Below, piece after piece: positions 6,803-13,364 of a stretch of 27,896 nucleotides of DNA; positions within the stretch are counted from its first letter, which is position 1, and each line of letters starts with the position of its first letter. Both the position numbers and the translations under genes were made by a program. Source of the stretch: JBBSQE01 sp038258095. Its GTDB lineage: Bacteria; Actinomycetota; Thermoleophilia; Solirubrobacterales; 70-9. The notes beneath the pieces were generated by a model. That model did not search any database and was not told the origin of the DNA. It saw only the letters and a list, made by a program, of their open reading frames with translations. Location: positions 1-27,896 of the forward strand of contig JBBSQE010000013.1 of NCBI GenBank assembly GCA_038258095.1, in the 5' to 3' direction.

Positions 6803-9364
6803 ATGGCACTCGAAGCACTGACAGGCAAGATCGAGGACCGCGCTCTCGAGAAAGAGATGCGCTCGTCCTACCTTGATTACGCAATGAGCGTGATCGTCGG
6901 TCGCGCGCTCCCCGATGTGCGGGACGGCCTCAAACCCGTCCATCGCCGCGTCCTCTACGCGATGCACGACGTCGGCCTGCAGCCGACCCGTCCGTACCGC
7001 AAGTGCGCGTTCATCGTCGGCGAAGTGATGGGCAAGTACCACCCGCACGGCGACTCGGCGATCTACGACACGCTCGTCCGCATGGCGCAGGACTTCTCCC
7101 TGCGCTACCTGCTGGTCGATGGCCAGGGCAACTTCGGCTCGATCGACGACGATCCAGCGGCCGCCATGAGGTACACCGAGGCGCGCCTCGGTCGCCTCGC
7201 CACCGAGCTGCTTCGCGACATCGACGCGGACACCGTCGACTTCGGGCCCAACTACGATGAGTCCACTCAGGAGCCGCTGATCCTGCCGGCTCGGTTCCCG
7301 AACCTCCTGGTCAACGGGACATCGGGGATCGCGGTCGGCATGGCTACGAACATCCCGCCGCACAACCTGACTGAGGTCGGGAACGCCGTCGCGGCCTACA
7401 TCGACGACCCGGAGATCGATCTCCCCGGCCTGATGGAACACATCAAGGGGCCGGACTTCCCCGGTGGCGGCATCATGAGCCGCGAGGGGATCCGCGAGGC
7501 GTACGCGGGCGGTCGTGGCAGCGTCAAGATCCGCGCCCGCGCCCACGTCGAGCCCCTGAAGGGCGGCAAGGACGCGATCATCGTCACCGAGCTTCCGTTC
7601 ATGGTCAAGAAGGGCGGGGAGGGCGGCCTGATTACGAAGATCGCCGACCTCGTGCGCGAGAAGAAGCTCGAGGGGATCTCCGACCTGCGCGACGAGTCAG
7701 ACCGCAGCGGCATGCGTCTCGTGATCGAGCTGAAGCGCGGCGGCCACCCGGCCAAGGTCGTGCTGAACAACCTCTACAAGAAGACGACGATGCAGACCAC
7801 GTTCGGCATGAACATGGTCGCTCTCGTCGACGGCGTCCCGAAGACGCTCGGGCTTTGGTCTCTGATCCACCACTACGTCGACCATCAGCGCGAGGTGGTC
7901 ACCCGCCGGACCCAGTACGAGCTGCGGCGCGCCGAGGCGCGGGCGCACATCCTCGAAGGGCTGCTGGTCGCCCTCGACAATCTCGACGCGGTGATCAAGC
8001 TGATCCGCGGCTCCAACGACCCGGATGCCGCCCGGGAGGGGCTGATCAAGCAGTTCGACCTCTCCGACCTCCAGGCGCGGGCGATCCTCGACATGCGCCT
8101 GCAGCGCCTGACCGCGCTCGAGGCCGACAAGGTGCGGGCCGAGCACGCCGACCTGATGGAGCGGATCGGGGAGCTGCGGGCGATCCTCGGCGACGAGGCG
8201 AGGGTCCTCAGCATCGTCAAGGACGAGCTCGCCGAGATCGTCACGACCTACGGCGACGAACGGCGCACCGAGCTTGGTCACTTCGAGGGCGACGTCGGGA
8301 TCGAGGACATGATCGCCGACCAGCAGATGGTCATCTCGCTGACGGCGTCCGGCTACGTGAAGCGGCTGCCCCTCGCCACCTATCGCCAGCAGCACCGCGG
8401 TGGCGTCGGCGTGATGGGGATGAACATGAAGGAGGACGACTACATCGAGCACCTCCACATTTGCTCGACCCACGACGTCCTCCTGTTCTTCACGAACAAG
8501 GGCAAGGTCTACCGCCTCAAGGTCTACGAGCTGCCGGAGGGCTCGCGCACGGCCAAGGGCAGCGCGCTGGTCAATCTCCTGCCGCTGCGCGATGACGAGA
8601 AGGTCATGGCCGTGATCCCCACCCGGGACTTCAAGGAGGACCGCTACCTGGTTTTCGCCTCCGCGCAGGGCCAAATCAAGAAGACCGAGTTCCTCGCCTA
8701 CAACACGCCGATCAAGGCGGACGGCATCATCGCGATCAAGATCCGCGATAACGACGAGCTGGTCCAGGTTCGCATGACCTCGGGCGAGGAGGACATCCTC
8801 ATGGTCTCCCACTCCGGCCACGCATCGCGCTTCTCGGAGAAGCTGGTCCGCTCGATGGGCCGGAGCACCAGCGGCATCAAGGGAATGAACGTCAGCGGCA
8901 AGGATAACCGGGTCCTGGCGATGGACATCGCCCGCGACGACACGGAGCTCTTCGTCGTCACTGAGAACGGCTACGGCAAGCGCACGCCGGTGTCCGAGTA
9001 CCCTGTCAAGGGCCGCGGCACGAAGGGCGTGCTGACCGCGAAGCTGACCGAGCGCAAGGGCGGCCTCGCCGGGGCCCTGATCGTCCGGGAGCACCAGGAC
9101 CTCCTGTTCATCTCCCAGAACGGCATGGTCCAGCGCACGCCGGCCAGCGGCATCTCACTGATGGGCCGACCGACGCAGGGCGTCAAGGTGATGAACATCA
9201 AGGACGACGACCGAGTGTCGGCCGTTGCGCTGGTGGTCGAGTCGAGCGCGCCGGAGGCCGACGGCCCGCCCCCGGAGGAGCTCCCTGGGAACGGGGCGGG
9301 CCCGGCTGCCGAGGACGGGTCCTCTCCTGACGCGGGCAACGGCGCTTCGCCTCCCGCGGAGTAG
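6803..9364 (+). CDS. gyrA: DNA gyrase subunit A
   Basis: GyrA is the breakage-reunion subunit of gyrase. The 853-residue length is normal and there is no intein. The catalytic tyrosine is Y124 in AMRYTEARL. The quinolone-resistance-determining region reads HPHGDSAIYD, with S85 and D89 being the wild-type, drug-sensitive residues by analogy with E. coli S83/D87. The C-terminal beta-pinwheel carries a GyrA-box-like QQHRGGVGVMGM near residues 530-540, needed for DNA wrapping. It ends in a Pro/Glu/Ala/Gly-rich tail of about 40 residues that looks disordered. The ATG at 6803 is preceded by a G-rich AGGGGG ribosome-binding site, and the gene is surely cotranscribed with gyrB. Confidence 0.97.
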   Translation: MALEALTGKIEDRALEKEMRSSYLDYAMSVIVGRALPDVRDGLKPVHRRVLYAMHDVGLQPTRPYRKCAFIVGEVMGKYHPHGDSAIYDTLVRMAQDFSLRYLLVDGQGNFGSIDDDPAAAMRYTEARLGRLATELLRDIDADTVDFGPNYDESTQEPLILPARFPNLLVNGTSGIAVGMATNIPPHNLTEVGNAVAAYIDDPEIDLPGLMEHIKGPDFPGGGIMSREGIREAYAGGRGSVKIRARAHVEPLKGGKDAIIVTELPFMVKKGGEGGLITKIADLVREKKLEGISDLRDESDRSGMRLVIELKRGGHPAKVVLNNLYKKTTMQTTFGMNMVALVDGVPKTLGLWSLIHHYVDHQREVVTRRTQYELRRAEARAHILEGLLVALDNLDAVIKLIRGSNDPDAAREGLIKQFDLSDLQARAILDMRLQRLTALEADKVRAEHADLMERIGELRAILGDEARVLSIVKDELAEIVTTYGDERRTELGHFEGDVGIEDMIADQQMVISLTASGYVKRLPLATYRQQHRGGVGVMGMNMKEDDYIEHLHICSTHDVLLFFTNKGKVYRLKVYELPEGSRTAKGSALVNLLPLRDDEKVMAVIPTRDFKEDRYLVFASAQGQIKKTEFLAYNTPIKADGIIAIKIRDNDELVQVRMTSGEEDILMVSHSGHASRFSEKLVRSMGRSTSGIKGMNVSGKDNRVLAMDIARDDTELFVVTENGYGKRTPVSEYPVKGRGTKGVLTAKLTERKGGLAGALIVREHQDLLFISQNGMVQRTPASGISLMGRPTQGVKVMNIKDDDRVSAVALVVESSAPEADGPPPEELPGNGAGPAAEDGSSPDAGNGASPPAE

Positions 9365-9387
9365 GGTGTTCGAAGCGTCCGTGGGGG

Positions 9388-9410
9388 CTCGGGCCATCGG
9401 CCGACCCGAG
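9388..9410. other. Stem-loop after gyrA
   Basis: CTCGGG (9388-9393) pairs perfectly with CCCGAG (9405-9410), and the loop contains a small GGCC/GGCC inner pairing. It sits in the 72-base gap between gyrA and the SDR gene. There is no T tract, so it is at best a weak or Rho-assisted terminator, or a 3' stabilising hairpin. Confidence 0.35.
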
Positions 9411-9436
9411 GGGCTGCGCCAACATAGGATCGGCCC

Positions 9437-10276
9437 ATGGAGAACCTTCGCGGACGTAACGCACTGCTGACCGGGGCCGCCGGCGGACTCGGGGGGTACA
9501 TCGCTCGAGCCCTTGCGGCCGAGGGCGTCAACCTGGTCCTTTCGGACCTGCCTTCGGCCGATCTCGATCCCCTCGCCGCCGAGCTCGAGGGTTCGGGAGT
9601 CGAAATCACCAAGGTCCCCACCGATCTCAGCGACCCCAAAGAGAGGAAGGGATTCTTCAACCGCGCGGAGCAGTCGATCGGGCCGATCGACATCCTCGTC
9701 AACAACGCGGGCCTCGAGTTCGGCGGCGAGTTCGTCGAGGCGGACCCGGATGAGGTCGAGCTGATCACTGCAGTGAACCTGACGGCCGTCATGGAGCTGA
9801 CGCGCCAGGCGCTGCCGGCGATGCTCGAGCGCCGCACCGGCCACGTGGTCAATATCGCATCGATGGCCGGTAAGGCCCCGGCCCCGTTCCTCGCCACTTA
9901 CGTGGCGACCAAGCACGGCGTGGTCGGCTTCACGCACTCCCTGCGTGCCGAGATGGGCTCGAAACCGATCGGCTTCTCGGCGATCTGCCCGACCTTCATC
10001 ACCCGCGTCGGGATGTACGGGCGCGTCGAGCACCTGGTGCCGAACCCGCCGCCCGAGATGGCGACGCGGCCTCCCGAGGCAGTCGGCGCCGCGGTCGTGA
10101 AGGCCATCACGGATAACAAGGCCGAGATCAAGGTCGCCGATCCGGTGACCGGCGCCGTCGCGGGCCTGTATGCGTCCGCCCCCGGATTCGTCGCCGGCGT
10201 GCTCAGCCGCCGCAAGGACGCCCGGGAGTTCGCCCGGCGCTTCGCCGAGGCCCGGGAGGGCCTCGAGGAGCCCTGA
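9437..10276 (+). CDS. Short-chain dehydrogenase/reductase
   Basis: A 279-residue classical SDR with a Rossmann fold, expected to be a cytosolic NAD(P)H-dependent oxidoreductase. The cofactor motif TGAAGGLG is at residues 12-19, NNAG at 89-92, the structural Asn at 114, and the catalytic Ser142, Tyr155 and Lys159 (YVATK). An acidic residue after the second strand (SDLPS) suggests NAD preference, which is an inference. The tail after residue ~240 (VAGLYASAPGFVAGVLSRRK) may be an amphipathic or membrane-contacting helix. The substrate cannot be told. The ATG has an AGGA ribosome-binding site nearby. The gene stands alone between gyrA and the predicted RNA, so the neighbours give no pathway. Confidence 0.9.
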   Translation: MENLRGRNALLTGAAGGLGGYIARALAAEGVNLVLSDLPSADLDPLAAELEGSGVEITKVPTDLSDPKERKGFFNRAEQSIGPIDILVNNAGLEFGGEFVEADPDEVELITAVNLTAVMELTRQALPAMLERRTGHVVNIASMAGKAPAPFLATYVATKHGVVGFTHSLRAEMGSKPIGFSAICPTFITRVGMYGRVEHLVPNPPPEMATRPPEAVGAAVVKAITDNKAEIKVADPVTGAVAGLYASAPGFVAGVLSRRKDAREFARRFAEAREGLEEP

Positions 10277-10280
10277 CCCC

Positions 10281-10292
10281 GGCCGCGCGGCC
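10281..10292. repeat. 12-base perfect palindrome after the SDR gene
   Basis: GGCCGCGCGGCC lies five bases after the SDR stop codon. It is a very strong self-complementary GC hairpin without a T tract and may mark the 3' end of the SDR transcript. Confidence 0.3.
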
Positions 10293-10353
10293 AAGGGGAT
10301 CGGGAATCTCCGGCGATCGGAATCGGTCGTCTGGGCCCGACTGCGCCGTGTGA

Positions 10354-10359
10354 TTCAAT
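10354..10359 (+). promoter_or_regulatory. Candidate extended -10 of the small RNA gene
   Basis: TTCAAT preceded by TGA (TGn) forms an extended -10-like element in an otherwise GC-rich stretch. A start near A10366 would put the 16S-complementary segment within the first 5 to 20 nucleotides of the transcript. No clear -35 is visible. This is motif-based only. Confidence 0.35.
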
Positions 10360-10370
10360 CGTGCGACCAG

Positions 10371-10386
10371 AGAAAGGAGGTGGTCC
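10371..10386 (+). promoter_or_regulatory. Extended Shine-Dalgarno, 16-nt 16S 3'-end complement
   Basis: AGAAAGGAGGTGGTCC matches the reverse complement of the conserved bacterial 16S rRNA 3' tail in 15 of 16 positions. The one difference (G for A) still allows a G-U pair. Ordinary ribosome-binding sites use 4-8 nt. The GGAGG core is 10 bases from the GTG at 10391. Confidence 0.8.
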
Positions 10387-10390
10387 TAAC

Positions 10391-10435
10391 GTGAGTCACA
10401 TGCTTCGAGGGACACTGGAGGTGTCGGGCCGCTAG
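10391..10435 (+). CDS. Possible 14-residue leader peptide
   Basis: A short ORF, GTG to TAG, would encode MSHMLRGTLEVSGR. It is supported only by its placement 10 bases after an exceptionally strong ribosome-binding site and by sitting inside a predicted RNA unit. A hairpin carrying a second GGAGG-like sequence overlaps codons 7-12. The peptide is polar, with no membrane segment and no obvious run of a regulatory amino acid that would point to classical attenuation. It may be a real micropeptide or only a device to load a ribosome onto the RNA. Confidence 0.4.
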   Translation: MSHMLRGTLEVSGR

Positions 10436-10544
10436 GCGCCGCACTGTTTGCCGCCCGGCGGAATCCAACCCGGGCACCGGCGAGCGACCGGATGTCGGAG
10501 CTAGTCCCACCCGGCAGTAGCTCCCAAGCTCGCTTCCTGCACCT

Positions 10545-10579
10545 CGAGAGGGTCGCCTTCGGGCGGCCCTCTCGCTTTT
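10545..10579 (+). terminator. Intrinsic terminator of the small RNA unit
   Basis: A 13-bp stem (10545-10557 with 10562-10574, one T-G wobble) is capped by a TTCG tetraloop and followed by GC then TTTT. This is the clearest intrinsic terminator in the window. On the + strand it would end the small RNA. It also lies 43 bases beyond the 3' end of the convergent HNH gene, but read on the - strand no T tract follows the stem. Confidence 0.85.
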
Positions 10580-10622
10580 CCACCCCGGGGCCGACCGGGG
10601 TGTGTCGGAGGTCAGCGGCCCT

Positions 10623-11216
10623 TTAGGCAGCCAACGGCAGGTATTGCTCCCAGGCCGGTGGAATCCTCGGGCTTGCGATCTGGATGAAGACGTTCGCGCC
10701 CGGTGCCTTGGGCGAGCTCTTCGGGTGCATCTGGATCTCTCGCGGGAGGCGATTGCCCTTGCGCCGGTTGCATGGCGCGCAGGAGGCGACGATGTTGTCC
10801 CATTCCGACTTGCCCCCTCGGCTGCGGGGGATCACGTGGTCCACGGTGAGGCCCGGCTTGTTCGACCCGCAGTACTGGCAGGTCCAGGAGTCCCGAGCAA
10901 GCACGGCCTTGCGGGTGATCTTGCGCCGGTGGGCGTCGCGCGGGATGCGTACGTAGGTGACGAGGCGGATGACGATTGGCCGGTCCATCTGCATCCGCTC
11001 TGAGCGCAAGGCCTTCGCCCCGTGCTCCAGGACCTCGGCCTTCTCCTTGAGGACCAGTACCGCAGCCCGCCGAACCGTCGTGACGTTGATCGGCTCATAG
11101 GTCGCGTTCAGCACCAGCACCCGGGGGGCCGAAGAGGGGCGCGCCGTGGCGTTCAGCACCGACGGGCCACCCTGCGTGGCTCGCACTCCCGCGACAGAAG
11201 CGACGCTGGGTGGCAT
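10623..11216 (-). CDS. HNH endonuclease family protein
   Basis: A 197-residue protein of the stand-alone HNH family that is widespread in Actinobacteria. A conserved N-terminal segment, PRVLVLNATYEPINVTTVRRAAVLVL (residues 31-56), precedes a zinc-binding HNH domain. The zinc ligands are CQYC (C113, C116) and CAPC (C146, C149), and the active-site core is VDHVIPRSRGG (D126-H127) with N141 and N150. The HNH fold implies a metal-dependent nicking or cleaving nuclease, but the biological target of this branch is unknown to me. The first 25-30 residues are low-complexity, and the start could lie further inside. It has no toxin or methylase partner. It points toward the small RNA terminator and is separated from pheA by 96 bases. 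Confidence 0.88.
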   Translation of the reverse strand: MPPSVASVAGVRATQGGPSVLNATARPSSAPRVLVLNATYEPINVTTVRRAAVLVLKEKAEVLEHGAKALRSERMQMDRPIVIRLVTYVRIPRDAHRRKITRKAVLARDSWTCQYCGSNKPGLTVDHVIPRSRGGKSEWDNIVASCAPCNRRKGNRLPREIQMHPKSSPKAPGANVFIQIASPRIPPAWEQYLPLAA

Positions 11217-11225
11217 GGTGCGCCG

Positions 11226-11231
11226 ATTCTA
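11226..11231 (-). promoter_or_regulatory. -10 element for a near-leaderless HNH transcript
   Basis: On the - strand, TAGAAT stands nine bases before the HNH ATG, so transcription would begin about three bases upstream of the start codon. A TTGGAC about 15 bases further upstream could be the -35. No Shine-Dalgarno is visible, consistent with leaderless translation, which is common in Actinobacteria. Confidence 0.5.
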
Positions 11232-11312
11232 GAGGGTGCGTCACGCGTCCAAGCGCACCTCGCGCGACAGGCCGGTCGGCTGTGCGCCACGTCCTGAGAC
11301 TGCGAGCGAGCT

Positions 11313-12152
11313 TTAGGCCAGCCGGTAGGATCCGAGGACACGAACCGACTCGGCCTTACCGCGAAGGGCCTCGACCGATTCCGCGATCGCGGGGTCATCC
11401 ACTCCGCCGTCGAGGTCGCAGAAGAACATGTAGCGGCCGAGCTCCTGGCGGCGTGGGCGCGACTCGATGCGCGTCAGGTTGATGCGGCGCTCGGAGAAGA
11501 CCTGGAGCGCCTCGACGAGTGCGCCCGGGTGGTCCTCGCCCAACTCGGCGAAGACGAGGGCCGTCTTCCATGGCCCTTCGCCGCGTGTGGGAGAGCCGGC
11601 CGGCGCGATCCAGAGGAACCGGGTGACATTGCCCTCCTCGTCCGCCACGCCCTCCCGCAGGAGCTGGCAGCCGTAGAGCTCCGCGGCGGAGCGCGACCCG
11701 AGCGCGGCCCAGGACTGCTCAGACTCACTCACCCTCCGAACCGCCTCAGCGGTGCTCGGCGTCTCGACGACTCCGGCGGCCGGCAGCTCGGCGCGGACGA
11801 ACCGCGCGCACTGGGCCAATGGCTGCGGGTGCGAGAGCACTGCGGTCACCTCGGCCAGCGGCACGTCCCGCCGTGCGATCAGGCTCGGCGCCACTGGATA
11901 GTCGAATTCACCGACGATCGCGACGCCCTTCGCCTCGTGGGCGAGGGTGTCCAGTGTGTGGCGCACCGATCCCTCGATCGAGTTCTCGACCGGCACCAGG
12001 GCAATCTCGGCCCCACCCTCCTCCACGGCGAGTATCGCTTCGCGGATCGTGGCCGTCCGAACCGCATCGAACCGCTCGTCTTCGCCCAGCGCTCCGTGCA
12101 AGGCATCCTCGGTGAACGTCCCCGCCGGACCCAGATAGGCGATCCGCGCCAC
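11313..12152 (-). CDS. pheA: Prephenate dehydratase
   Basis: This 279-residue enzyme converts prephenate to phenylpyruvate, the committed step to phenylalanine. It has no chorismate mutase domain, like other Gram-positive PheA proteins. The PDT domain starts MARIAYLGPAGTFTEDAL, includes VPVENSIEGSV (residues 53-63), and carries the catalytic Thr-Arg-Phe motif in NVTRFLW (T177-R178-F179). A C-terminal ACT domain (about 197-275) has HPGAL and the ESRP motif (230-233), which in the family bind phenylalanine for feedback inhibition. The start is GTG at 12152, only five bases after the stop of the upstream membrane-protein gene and with little ribosome-binding sequence, so translation is probably coupled to that gene. 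Confidence 0.94.
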   Translation of the reverse strand: MARIAYLGPAGTFTEDALHGALGEDERFDAVRTATIREAILAVEEGGAEIALVPVENSIEGSVRHTLDTLAHEAKGVAIVGEFDYPVAPSLIARRDVPLAEVTAVLSHPQPLAQCARFVRAELPAAGVVETPSTAEAVRRVSESEQSWAALGSRSAAELYGCQLLREGVADEEGNVTRFLWIAPAGSPTRGEGPWKTALVFAELGEDHPGALVEALQVFSERRINLTRIESRPRRQELGRYMFFCDLDGGVDDPAIAESVEALRGKAESVRVLGSYRLA

Positions 12153-12157
12153 TGCGT

Positions 12158-13222
12158 CTACTGGAACGTGACCGAGTAAGTGGCGGTGTTGTTCGTCGTG
12201 ATCGACTCGCCGGGGACCGGCTTGACGGTCACCTCGAGCGTCACCTGCCCGCTTGGTGCCGGAGTCAGCGGGATCGTGACGCTCCCCGTGGAGCCGGCTG
12301 CGATCGTGTCGATCGACTGCGTCTGCTCCTGCCCCCCGTCGACGGTGACTGCCACCGTGACGTTGGACTCCTCAGATGCGCCCTGGTTCATCACCTGCAC
12401 CTCGACCTCGGGCGCGTTCGATGCGGCGATCGTGATCGGCACGCTGGGCTCGAGCGTGTTGCCGTCCACGGAGGTGCTTACAAGGCCGGTCCCGTGCGGG
12501 CCGCCCGTGGTGGCGGTGGTCTCGCCCGAGATGGAGCCCAGGGCAGTGTCGAGGGTCGTCTGGTCCAGCCACTTGACTCCGTCGGGGAGGAACTGGCTGT
12601 CGGGAACGTCGGAGTCGGTGATCCCGTTGTTGGCCAGCACCTGGTTGATCGCGGGGGCCACGATCGCGTCGTAGTCGACGTCCGAGGCCAGCAGAGTCTG
12701 CATCTGGGTCGCGATGGCGGTGACCGCCTGTTCGCGCCCCTCCTGACCGAGTGCCTTCGGGAGCTGGGCGGAGATCTCGTTCATGGCGTTGGCGCGGAGC
12801 TCGTAGACGAGCTCGAGCGCGTTCTGCGCCGAGCTCATGTCACCGGGTGCGCTCAGCGCCTGCACGCGGGTGAGGTACCCGTCGACGGCGCCGCGCTGCG
12901 CCTTCACCTCTGTCTGGAAGTCGGATACCGAGAGCTTGCCCGGGTCTTCGAGGAGACCGAAGAAATTCGAGCTGGTCGTCTTGGTCTCGGTGACGATCTG
13001 CGAGACGTCGCGCGAGTAATCCTTGAGCTTGCGGTCGGCCCTGGCGTTCAGGCAGCCGCGAACGCCGAGCACGAGGAGAATCAGGATGAGCAACCCGACG
13101 CCGAGCGCGAGGCCGCGCCGCGCGACGATCTGCTGGCGCGGGGGCCGCCTCGGCGGCCGCTCACGGCGAGGTGGTCCGCCGGAAGCGGATTCGGATGACG
13201 GATCGGAGTTGAAGAATTTCAA
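12158..13222 (-). CDS. Single-pass membrane protein with CARDB-like C-terminus
   Basis: I do not recognise the family as a whole. From a TTG at 13222 it has 354 residues: a short Pro/Arg-rich cytoplasmic N-terminus (residues 1-36), one membrane helix (about 38-55, GLALGVGLLILILLVLGVRG), then a long extracytoplasmic part. Residues ~60-240 look helical, and the last ~95 residues form a beta-rich domain of CARDB type (EVEVQVMNQGASEESNVTVAV, ending ITTNNTATYSV). This TTG was chosen because AGAGGAAGG precedes it by seven bases and it opens MKFFNSDPSSES. The longer frame would run back to 13432 into the divergent kinase gene. It shares a divergent intergenic region with the kinase and is followed closely by pheA. 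A role at the cell envelope is inferred. Confidence 0.75.
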   Translation of the reverse strand: MKFFNSDPSSESASGGPPRRERPPRRPPRQQIVARRGLALGVGLLILILLVLGVRGCLNARADRKLKDYSRDVSQIVTETKTTSSNFFGLLEDPGKLSVSDFQTEVKAQRGAVDGYLTRVQALSAPGDMSSAQNALELVYELRANAMNEISAQLPKALGQEGREQAVTAIATQMQTLLASDVDYDAIVAPAINQVLANNGITDSDVPDSQFLPDGVKWLDQTTLDTALGSISGETTATTGGPHGTGLVSTSVDGNTLEPSVPITIAASNAPEVEVQVMNQGASEESNVTVAVTVDGGQEQTQSIDTIAAGSTGSVTIPLTPAPSGQVTLEVTVKPVPGESITTNNTATYSVTFQ

Positions 13223-13323
13223 GCGAATGCCTTCCTCTGGGCGGAAGGTGGGCGGAAAGTATGAACCCTGAGGCCCACTCTTCGCCAAGATCGCTCTCAA
13301 ACCTTGCTCAGGTGCCTCGCCGA

Positions 13324-13346
13324 GGGGGAGGAGGGACGCCTCCCCC
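13324..13346 (+). promoter_or_regulatory. Strong hairpin just before the kinase ribosome-binding site
   Basis: GGGGGAGG (13324-13331) pairs perfectly with CCTCCCCC (13339-13346) across a 7-base loop. Five bases later begins AAAGGGAA, the likely ribosome-binding site of the kinase gene at 13365. Without a T tract it does not look like a terminator. It may instead modulate translation or serve as a binding site in the 142-base divergent intergenic region (13223-13364). Confidence 0.4.
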
Positions 13347-13364
13347 GCCGAAAGGGAATGCGTC

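Larger units (their letters stand above)
10366..10580 (+). ncRNA. Predicted structured small RNA / leader transcript
   Basis: An intergenic unit of about 215 bases with its own candidate promoter and a strong intrinsic terminator, but no long ORF. In order it holds: a 16-nt segment complementary to the 3' end of 16S rRNA (10371-10386); a 14-codon ORF (10391-10435); a hairpin GACAC/GTGTC (10411-10415 with 10421-10425) exposing GGAG in its loop; an outer helix GCGAGC/GCTCGC (10480-10485 with 10528-10533); a nested helix GGAGCTA/TAGCTCC (10497-10503 with 10518-10524); and the terminator (10545-10579). The nested perfect helices argue for a selected RNA fold. I do not recognise a known RNA family. 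It could be an autonomous sRNA or a peptide-encoding regulatory RNA. It ends at its own terminator before the convergent HNH gene, so it is not a leader of that gene. Confidence 0.55.

Noticed and set aside
7697..9094. 465-residue open frame on the - strand opposite gyrA
   Set aside because: A high-GC shadow of gyrA codons with no recognisable domain; gyrA itself is intact and conserved.
6803..9364. Intein in gyrA
   Set aside because: The active-site region around Y124 and the rest of the protein are continuous and of normal length.
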